A stretch of DNA of 64,000 bases from Paracamarosporium sp. OC-R06-R3. Lineage: Eukaryota; Ascomycota; Dothideomycetes; Pleosporales; Didymosphaeriaceae. The notes under the pieces were generated by a model that saw only the letters and a program-made list of their open reading frames with translations, had not been told where the DNA came from and made no database searches. Positions 56,037 to 64,000 of this stretch are shown in pieces (within the stretch, counting starts at the first letter, position 1; each line of letters starts with the position of its first letter). The stretch lies in NCBI GenBank assembly GCA_019828545.1, contig JACVRA010000144.1, forward strand, positions 186,001 through 250,000, written 5' to 3'. A program made the position numbers and the translations under genes.

Positions 56037-57536
56037 GATGATTAGGCAGTTTGTGCTCTGTAGTTGAGTGCAATTACGGTGTCAAGAGCCAGTTCAAGGA
56101 ACATGTAAGCTTAAATACATGCTTAGAAAATTATGGGACGATGAGCTGAAGCTGAAGGATTGCTGACAGCGCGGTGTGGTAGCGCGGCACTGGGGCGTTT
56201 ATGTAACGGTACTGGTGTAAAACCCAGCCTTACCCTTCCCTATAACAGGACGCTAAATTAGGGCTCTTACATAGCATTTTCTAAGTATGGAGTTGTTGAG
56301 CGGGTTTCTGGTCTAACATATTACAGCCCCCGAAAAGTAAGCTGGGACTTCTTGGCAATTTATCTCGCCAAAAAAGTCGACCTGTATACCCTTCGGAGGT
56401 TGTGTTCACTTTAGGTGTAGTCATCCGAAACTAAGACACTATAATTTCTAAGGCGCACCGCATTCGAACTCGGACACTTTTCGATCTAGTGATGCAGCAT
56501 ATATGGGAATGCAGCGCATTTGCAAATCTACTAACGTTTGTGCACGCCGAACCGTACAAAAACCTTTGACGTTTTAATGATGTTGGATAGTAAGTTCTAA
56601 AATCTTTGTGAGATAACAACGTCAATGCAGGATTTATTGTAGATATCCATACATAGATTATCTACGCAAATTAGAGCTGCAGTGTCAGTTACTAGGATAG
56701 GTTTAAGATTATATAAGATGCAAAGTCTGGTAACATCAGACACAGGACCTTCTTCTTATTGCTGAGCCTTCTCGCTGTGCGGTAAATGTGACAGATGATT
56801 GCATAGCCTCTATCGTTCCAAGCTAGTTCGCATCGTATTGTAAAAGCCGATATTGCTCAAGCCCTCATCCAGGAGCTATGTAAGCGTCAGCATGAAGATT
56901 CTACGAGCGTTATCTTACTAGTTCATCTTGTTTTTGCAGTGTTCTGCACATATAGTTGCATAGCGCATCTTACACGAACACATCGAAAGGGAAGACACTT
57001 GAAGAGGAAAAAACCTCGTTTTAGACGGCCTTCATCAACAGCTGTGACCCACGCTTACTTCACGCTAGAATTTAACACAGACAAATGTCAATTTCATTCT
57101 CATGTTCATAGAATTTATATGTTAATCATTAAGGGTGAATGGAATACCCCTTGCGACGAGATACCACGAACATGGCAATGTCGAAAGATTCCCAGTAGTC
57201 GTTATCAAGACGCTCTAGACTTGCTTCGCCCCACTACAACATCCCGCACCCCACCACATCCACCTACGTCATCCGTCGAATTGTTGAACGAATTCAGGCC
57301 CACACGCAGGGTCTGCTATTCCCTCCTAACCGGATCTGCAGGGCAGAACGGGAGATAAACCTGCTTAGAACGTCGAAATGCAGGGGTTCCGAAGCTCCTT
57401 AGCATGACGGAAAAATTGCCTTAAGATGCGCTTATAGCTGTGGTACTTCGCTTGGACCGCAGCTGTTGAACCTTTCTACTCATTCCTTTTGAAGTGTTGA
57501 ATATAGACAAGCTAAACTAATTTCTATTTTGCAACC
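56037..57536. other. Intergenic region upstream of GMC and amylase genes
   Basis: 1.5 kb, AT-rich, dividing two divergent genes. A frame at 56939-57358 (139 codons) has no recognisable content. A GTTCGAAT heptamer-like box on the minus strand near 56470 resembles a tRNA B-box, but no tRNA folds around it. Confidence 0.45.
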
Positions 57537-59113
57537 ATGGGTGAAGAAGGTAAGACATCCCCGCAGGATGAGGAAACGGAAATTGATGGCGAGCAGATCG
57601 TACACCCACGCCCGAAAATGCCACACTCTTCCAGGCATTCGAATGGAACGTCCCTGCCGATAACGCACACTGGAAGCGGCTCACAAAAGCCTTACCCGCT
57701 CTCTCTTCCGTTGGAATAAGCTCGCTCTGGCTGCCACCCGGCTGCAAAGCTGCGTCTCCTGAAGGCAACGGCTACGACATATACGATCTGTATGATCTAG
57801 GCGAGTTCGAACAGAAAGGCACTCGGGCAACCAAATGGGGCAGCAAAGAGGACCTGCAGAAACTCAGCAAGGTCGCGAAAGAGAAAGGCGTAGGCCTCCA
57901 CTGGGACGCTGTGCTGAACCATAAAGCTGGCGCCGATAAGACCGAGAAGTGCCGCGTCGTTGAAGTCGACGAGAACGATCGCACCAAGGAAGTCTCAGAG
58001 CCATACGAGATTGAGGGATGGCTAGGCTTCGATTTCCCTGGACGAGGCGACAAACACTCGTCGATGAAGTACCACTGGGAGCACTTCTCGGGCACAGACT
58101 ACAACCAGGCCAACGAGAAGAAATCCATCTACAAGATCCTCGGCGACAACAAGGGCTGGTCTAACAGCGTGGACGCAGAGCAAGGCAACGCCGACTACAT
58201 GATGTTTGCGGACATTGATTACAGCCACCCTGAGGTCGCCTCCGACGTCAAGAACTGGGGTGTGTGGATCACGAAGGAGCTCGGCATCAAGGGCTTCCGC
58301 CTCGACGCAGTCCAACACTTCAGTGAGCGCTTCACAAACGAGTGGATCGACAATCTGCGTGACACATGCGGCCATGACATCTTCCTCGTCGGCGAGTTCT
58401 GGAACGGCAACGTAGAGGCTATGCTCCCCTGGCTCGACGCCATGCACCACAAATTCAGTCTCTACGACTCTCCGCTCGTGTACAACTTCAGCTCCATCAG
58501 CACGACCGAAGGAGGCGACCTGAGGAAGGTCTTCGATGACACGCTAGTGCAGCGGGTGCCCGAGAAGGCCGTCACGGTAGTCATGAACCACGATACGCAG
58601 CCTGGACAGACGGTCGCTACGCACATCGAGGGCTTCTTCAAGCCTTTAGCATACAGTCTTATCCTGCTGCGCGATCAAGGATATCCTTGCGTGTTCTACG
58701 GTGACATGTACGGCATGAAAGGCGAGCATGCGGAGCCGCCTTCGTGCGGGAATAAACTGGCCGACCTGATTCTTGCACGGAAGCTGTATTCGTACGGCAG
58801 CCAGGAGGACTACTGGGATGATCCGAACTGCATTGGGTGGGTGAGGAGAGGAACGTGGGATCGGCCGGCGGGTGTAGCTGTGGTGATGAGCAACAAGGGA
58901 CCGGGCGAGATACGGATGGCGGTGGGCGAAGAGCACAAGGGAGAGACGTGGACGGATGTGCTTGGATGGGAAGAGGGTGAGGTCCAAATCGATGAAGAGG
59001 GATATGGCGTGTTCAAATGCCCCGGTGTCAGCGTGAGTGTTTGGGTAAACAAGGATGCACAGGGCCGGGATCAGTTCCCGACGGATTTCGATTCGAATAT
59101 TTACGAGGAATAG
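57537..59113 (+). CDS. Intracellular alpha-amylase, GH13 (GH13_5-like)
   Basis: Exons 57537-57549 (13 nt) and 57597-59113, with a 47-bp intron, give 509 residues. The product starts MGEEDRTPTPENATLFQAFEWNVPADNAHWKRL, without a signal peptide. GH13 motifs: DAVLNHKAG (region I), GFRLDAVQHF with nucleophile D241, FLVGEFWNGN with acid/base E271, and VMNHDTQ with D337. This matches the cytosolic amylases related to bacterial GH13_5, known in fungi as Amy1/AmyD types and linked to cell-wall alpha-glucan synthesis or glycogen use. It cleaves alpha-1,4-glucan internally. The acceptor (GAGCAG) was chosen because it joins the frames and removes an in-frame TGA. Confidence 0.93.
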
Positions 59114-59870
59114 GCGTCTGACTTTGGGAAGGTTGTTTGGTCGTCTATGTTGAGATACCTGATAGATAGAGCGGCTGAAGGCTGTATGGACTAGAGGTAT
59201 ACATGTTAATTGTACTTGCGTCGTTGGTACCAAGTTGGTCTCCTAACCAATGACACACTCCAATAGATGTTCTATTTCAATCGAATCATGAATTTCCATT
59301 TCGATAAGGATGCCGTACCACTCCTCATATATCTTTGCCGTGTCATGATCCAGTCCACCAAGTTCATACGATACCGAGTTAACCCCGGACTGGTTGGAGG
59401 ACTATTTGTGATGACATCTTAATAATGACAACGTAAAGTTCTTCATGTGACCTCGCCATGTCCTGCTCCAATCCCCTCCATACGATACTGAGTCAACTCC
59501 AGATGGGTTGGACGACCCATTTAGGATGACAAACACGGGCAGACACATGGTCTCAGGCTGGCCTATTTTCCACAATGTGTTCAAAGGCTGTTATTGTCAA
59601 GATTAGGGAGTTCCGTCTATTGTGCAGCTAGTTCCCAACTACCCATACTGTTACATGGCCGGCTTGTCCGTCCTCTAGCGGCAGCGCAGAAATTCTATGA
59701 CTGCAAACAAACGCAAACACATGAAGCTAAAAAAGAAACCCATGCAGTCCATATGCAAGAAAAAAGGTACAAAGACAGATCGTTACTTTTTGACGTGGTG
59801 CTGAAGCCCGGAAAAGGCATCATGGCTGTCTTGGTATCATCTCTAACCACCCGTCTACAGCATCAACCCT
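59114..59870. repeat. Convergent intergenic region with a degenerate tandem duplication
   Basis: 757 bp between stops of the amylase and phosphate-carrier genes. Two related segments, 59336-59416 and 59453-59531, align over about 80 bp with period near 115. They share the core CATACGATAC and the endings GTTGGA and GATGACA. Many of the core differences are C/T or G/A. No coding gene seen. Confidence 0.5.
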
Positions 59871-61063
59871 CTATTTCGAGATCTCAACACCGCCCGTGGC
59901 ACCAAGTGCCTTCTTGATATCGCCTGCATCCCAGTCAGTTTTGCGCAATGGTGGTGAAAAGTTCAGGGTGGATAAAACTTACCGTAGATGGCGAACTGTC
60001 CGGCAGTGATACCACCGACCATGAAGAGACGGGCACCAATACCACCGAAGGAGCCACGGAGACCGAGCTCACCAGCAATCTTGACGAGACGGGAGATGGT
60101 GCCCTCTCCGGGAAGACCCTGGGTCTTGTTGATCTTGGAAAGCATGGTGTCGGCGGGCTGAGAGATGATGGCGGCGGCGAAACCGGCGATAAGACCGGAA
60201 CCGAGGTTGATGGTGGTCTGCATGCCGCTGGAGGCCTTGCTCTTGTCGACGGAGCGGTAGATGGCCTCGGAGACCTTCTCGAAGACGACGAACTTGGCCA
60301 TGGTGTAGGGGACCCTGCGAATTCGTTAGAAAGGTATTGTTTGGTAAACACACGAAGCCACATACTGCTTGAACAGGATGGGACCGAAGCCGGAGTAGAA
60401 AGCACCGACACCCTCGTTCTTCAAGATCTTGGAGAAACCGCCGACCAGACCGTTGGCGAAGGTGGGCTGGGAGACGAGACGGATACGGGTAGCCTCGAGC
60501 GGGCAGAGGGCGACGTCAGCGAAGAACTCGGCGGTGGCGGCAGAAGCGAGGTAGACGGCGGTGCGGTTGTTGGAGGCAGTCTCGTAGCCGAACTGGTTGA
60601 TGCACTGCTGCTTGAAGAACTCGTATCCACCGAACTTGAAGGCACCCTGGAGGAAATAACCAGCGAAGGTAGGACCGACACCGGTCCAGAGAGCGCCGAA
60701 GCCCTCAGAGGCGAGGATCTGCCTGCCGCTGCCGATAAGGCCCTTGTTGTAGGTCGCGGGGTCGAGCTGTATCCTGGTCTTGACGCTGCGAACATGTTAG
60801 CTCGGCGCTCGATCGCGAACCGATGGCGCAACCCCAACAGCAGCCATTGGCGCTCGCCGGGGCGCGTCCAGGGCGCGGGAAACGTACACATCGACGGGAG
60901 TGAAGCCACCGTGGGTCACGGCACAGCAGACAGCGCCAGCGAAGGCGAATCTGGAGTAGAGGTCAAGGCCCTTGGGAGCAGTCGGGTCAGCGGCCGCGGC
61001 GGTGGCCTTGATGGCATCGAGCTTCACGGAGCCGGTAGACGAGGCGGGGGCCTGGGCAGACAT
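59871..61063 (-). CDS. MIR1: Mitochondrial phosphate carrier
   Basis: Four exons (61063-60888, 60785-60366, 60314-59983, 59923-59871; introns 102, 51 and 59 bp) give 326 residues. Three mitochondrial-carrier repeats are present, each with its PxD/ExxK/R signature: GFTPVDVVKTRIQ (across junction 1), [10 protein letters not shown] and [12 protein letters not shown]. Phosphate-carrier-specific wording includes [46 protein letters not shown]. The protein imports phosphate with protons across the inner membrane for ATP synthesis. Yeast Mir1 is 311 residues. The antisense strand carries a long open frame with no homology, an effect of the GC-biased codons. Confidence 0.95.
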
Positions 61064-61594
61064 TGTGACGACGGGCGAGATGGAAAACAAAGGACGGAGT
61101 GGAGAGGTGGTGTTGATGGAGGATTGACAGCAGCTGGACGGGCGGAAATAGATAGGGCGAGGTCACTGAAAAGTTGCTCACTCGGCCCTAGCCTGATTTG
61201 TCTGCTGCCGTGAACTCCCGATAGCCGGGAGGAACCACTCAAAGAGCCCGCTGCTAGTGCGTGCCTCGCGCGCTAGCAGCCCCAACGCGATACAACACGC
61301 GCCTCGACTTCCGACCCTCCTCCTCTCCCTTCGATGTGCAATCTCGCCGTCGCAGTATTCCCCGGAAAAACACCCACAGAGACGCGCATTCCTACAAAGC
61401 TTGCTGGACGCGGTAGACACCAGGCCGATGCCTCGAATTCAGCTCCTGCGAATCGGGTGGTGCCATGGCCAGCGGCAATGACGAATGCGGCTCCCTCAGC
61501 ATACGAAGCTTATTGCAACTACGACACACGCCGAAGAACTACATCCAGGCGTTACAGTGCGATACTACTCTTCTCCTCGATGTCTTCATCGCTT
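61064..61594. other. MIR1 promoter / next gene's 3' flank
   Basis: 531 bp between two minus-strand genes. No recognised element. Confidence 0.4.
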
Positions 61595-63349
61595 TCAAGG
61601 CGTTCTTTCCTTGCCTGCCATCGCACCTTCCGCGTCACTGACCTTGGCGTTCTCTCCACCGCGACTGCCAGCCATGGCCTGGGGCTTCTCCGCCTCGTGA
61701 GAAACATCCTCCATGCAGTATGAATCATCTTCATCGACTCTCGCTAGCAGGGTGTCGTACGCATGATGGCTGGCGCTCGCTGCATCCAAGACACAGCCCA
61801 AAGAGTAGTCGAGGCTGTTCATGCGCTCAAGAACGCGCCGCGACATCCCTTGTAATTGCGAACTCTGGTTTGCAACTTCCATCATGATATGCGGAGTCCT
61901 TAGATCGTTCCGCCGTCGCTCCAGCACCACCTGTCGCTCAGCCTGTGGGACGTCGAGGCCCGCAAGCTTTTTCACCAGGCTATTGTTGTCAACGCCCAAT
62001 CGGCGCATCCTCTGGAGAGACCAGATCGTAGGGTTCAGAACATTGTCAATGTTCGAGTCCCATTCCTGTAGCATGTTATGCATCTCACTCTCGCTGTTGA
62101 TACAGCTTTGTGCCAGAGCCGAAGCAGGAGCTTTTGCTATACCGCATGCCGCCCACTTCTGGCCCGCCTGCTGGATCGCCAAAGACTGAACCTCTTCCAA
62201 GACTTTCTCGTACAGGTGCTTTCGCGCACATTTGATGGCGACCCGTACCTCTTGTGAGGCTTGGTTGCAACTCTCCTTGTCAAGCAATCTTCTCTGTTTC
62301 GCCAACTCTTGCACTTCAGTGTCGTCTTCTTGAAGCTTCGCCCTTTCGATTTCTGCCTTCAGTCGATCTCTTCCAGCAGTGTGTTCCTCACCGAGATATA
62401 TTCTTGAGCGATACTCCCTGAATAACGTTGCAAGGGTGTGGTCTCTGACTTCGTCATCGAGGTCCGGGATAGAGAGGCCTTGGTTCGCAATCATAATCGC
62501 CAGTTGATCAGTAATGTTCTGATCCTCAAAGCTCTTCAATTCGGGTCGGAATGCATGCAGGGCTTGACGCAGGCGCAACTCTTGTCGCTCGAGAAGAACC
62601 TCGGTCTGATGTTCGTTTTCGACGTCGTGGATCAGCTGGCACCGTGCTTCGAGAGCATCAAGAAGTTCGTTCCGCCCGCGCTCCATACCTGGCTTCTTCC
62701 CAACATGCATGTTCCATGCTTGAAGCACTGTCAGGAGCTCATTGTAGCTCTCATCGACCCATGGTACTTCTTCAGACGCCTCGTAAGGTTTGGGCTCAAT
62801 CCGTAAGCTCTCGATCAGATCTTCTATTTTGGATGGCCGCGGGCCTAACCCTGCACGTATCCGACTCATTGTTCTCTCTTCAACATTCATGCCTAATTTC
62901 TTGACCGGTATTGTAAGATCATGTTCATCGCTGATGTTCCTCAGCTCCTCGGCCGTGCTAAATTCAGGTAATTCACTTCCCTTGGTGTGGGGGACTATTT
63001 TCTCAAACAGAAACTCCGGGATCCAGTCCACACAGTCTTGCTCTGCTAGAATTTCTGCATCGAGAAAGCTTCTTGTTGCCTGCAAGATGTCTTCAACTGT
63101 GCTTACGTTTGGGGCGATATCACGAGTCGAGGATTTGATGGCGTTGGAAATTTGGATTTCTCCTGCTGACTCGTGTGGATGGTACTCATCATCGAGACCA
63201 TACAAGGCCTTCCTAATCCCACCCAACGTAATGCGTGGTATGTGTTCGCTAGTCGATATGATTTGTGTAATTGGTCGATCTTGGTTGGACTCCTCCGGAC
63301 GATTGGGTGGCTCATCAAAGGCTGACAAAAATTGTTTGAAAAAGGACAT
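61595..63349 (-). CDS. Uncharacterised coiled-coil protein
   Basis: Intronless open frame of 584 residues starting MSFFKQFLSAFDEPPNRPEE. I do not recognise the family. Predicted to be mainly helical: charged heptad-like stretches at about 225-290 (ELLDALEARCQLIHDVENEHQTEVLLERQELRLRQAL) and 320-410 (RDRLKAEIERAKLQEDDTEVQELAKQRRLLDKE). A region around 445-540 (NVLNPTIWSLQRMRRLGVDNNSLVKKLAGLDVPQAERQVVLERRRNDLRTPHIMMEVANQSSQLQGMSRRVLERMNSLDYSLG) looks globular or spectrin-like. The tail is acidic and disordered. No signal peptide, membrane span or catalytic motif. A cytosolic or nuclear structural role is possible. Codon use resembles its neighbours. Confidence 0.65.
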   Translation of the reverse strand: MSFFKQFLSAFDEPPNRPEESNQDRPITQIISTSEHIPRITLGGIRKALYGLDDEYHPHESAGEIQISNAIKSSTRDIAPNVSTVEDILQATRSFLDAEILAEQDCVDWIPEFLFEKIVPHTKGSELPEFSTAEELRNISDEHDLTIPVKKLGMNVEERTMSRIRAGLGPRPSKIEDLIESLRIEPKPYEASEEVPWVDESYNELLTVLQAWNMHVGKKPGMERGRNELLDALEARCQLIHDVENEHQTEVLLERQELRLRQALHAFRPELKSFEDQNITDQLAIMIANQGLSIPDLDDEVRDHTLATLFREYRSRIYLGEEHTAGRDRLKAEIERAKLQEDDTEVQELAKQRRLLDKESCNQASQEVRVAIKCARKHLYEKVLEEVQSLAIQQAGQKWAACGIAKAPASALAQSCINSESEMHNMLQEWDSNIDNVLNPTIWSLQRMRRLGVDNNSLVKKLAGLDVPQAERQVVLERRRNDLRTPHIMMEVANQSSQLQGMSRRVLERMNSLDYSLGCVLDAASASHHAYDTLLARVDEDDSYCMEDVSHEAEKPQAMAGSRGGENAKVSDAEGAMAGKERTP

Positions 63350-64000
63350 GGTTTGCTATTGATATGGTTGTTGGTTTGTGCGGCCGAATCTGGAAGACAT
63401 ACTGGCCGCCATCGGGCGGGTGGTTTTGGAACGTCTTTGCCATTCTCCAACGTGGATGTGAAAGGCAGCCAGTGTGAAGCGGGCGGGGATTCAAGCCTGG
63501 AGCTGCTATCACGCTGGGCATTCCAAGCATCCAAGAGCGACTGTGACATGACATGGCTTCACTCACTACCTTCATCCAGTATGTTTGTGAACAAGCTCAT
63601 GTCAGCCAAAAGGACTCGAGAGCCTTCGCCTCTGCATTTGGTAACGAATACCGTGAAAGCTCCTCGGAAACACTAGCTCCGCACCCCTTTCTAAGATTTG
63701 CTACCAGCGCGGCGGGTCCGTATCATGCAAGTTGGGCGCGGTATCGGCACGGTGCATGCGTTCGCTGCAGTGCTGTATTGCCCATGTTGGATCGAATCAA
63801 TTGCACCGACAAACGGTAGAGATAACACCGCGTGAGGTGCTTCGGGATCTGTGTTAGGGCGTGATGGTCGATGCCCTGGCGGTGGGGCGGCGTGCCATTG
63901 GCCAATGCCGTCGCTTGTCACCGCAGGCGACCCCAATCAGGCCATTTCTGTAGAAGTCGCCCAGGAACAATCAAGCAGCGCCGGCAGCACAACTCCCTCC
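63350..64000. other. Upstream region of coiled-coil gene, window end
   Basis: 651 bp with only short frames on both strands. Presumed promoter of the coiled-coil gene. No other feature identified before the window ends. Confidence 0.4.

Noticed and set aside
56450..56480. tRNA B-box-like sequence on the minus strand
   Set aside because: No matching T-stem, acceptor stem or A-box could be folded around it.
56939..57358. 139-codon plus-strand frame
   Set aside because: Basic, low-information content without domain or signal peptide in an AT-rich intergenic region; no support.
59948..61213. 421-codon plus-strand open frame
   Set aside because: It is antisense to MIR1 and crosses its introns; Gly/Asp/Glu-rich composition is typical of a shadow of GC-biased codons.

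Overview
The window is filamentous-ascomycete nuclear DNA. Genes on both strands are broken by many short introns of about 43-180 bp with GT...AG ends and CTAAC/CTGAC-like branch sites. The gene set is typical of Pezizomycotina: Zn2Cys6 regulator, CFEM-type protein, hybrid histidine kinase, microsomal P450s, HPPK-DHPS fusion, PaxB/Pyr4-like membrane protein and a cytosolic GH13 amylase. A Dothideomycete is my best guess, from general impression only. I saw no transposon, rRNA, tRNA or CRISPR array. Most gene models were assembled by joining frames across introns whose phases agree.

Layout. 1-9.2 kb is mainly core: end of ALG7, LEU1, CDC73, ECM11-like and an F-box protein. 10.4-24.3 kb is mixed: P450, nitronate monooxygenase, mitochondrial folate enzyme (HPPK-DHPS), then a co-oriented minus-strand trio (PaxB-like membrane protein, Zn2Cys6 factor, ACS-family transporter), divergent from a GH31 glycosidase. 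24.3-27.3 kb is a long gene-poor stretch before a 1040-residue kinase-like protein. 30.4-35.5 kb holds a small secreted cysteine-rich protein and a RecQ helicase. 35.9-39.8 kb holds an MCT-type transporter and a second P450. 40.7-44.6 kb is core again: MTP18-like, ATP synthase subunit K (ATP19) and monopolin Csm1/Pcs1.

45.0-56.0 kb is the most accessory-looking block: short-chain dehydrogenase, phenol-hydroxylase-type flavoprotein, hybrid histidine kinase, CFEM-like membrane protein and GMC oxidoreductase. 57.5-64.0 kb returns to metabolism with an intracellular GH13 alpha-amylase, the mitochondrial phosphate carrier and an unrecognised coiled-coil protein.

How they may work together (inference): the 45-56 kb block could be a sensed oxidative or aromatic-catabolic module. 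The 15.7-21.3 kb trio could be a small regulator-transporter-enzyme unit. Notable signals are three MCB boxes in front of ECM11, a 12-nt internal microexon in the flavoprotein gene, and a CFEM gene whose signal-peptide-like segment lies upstream of its first ATG.
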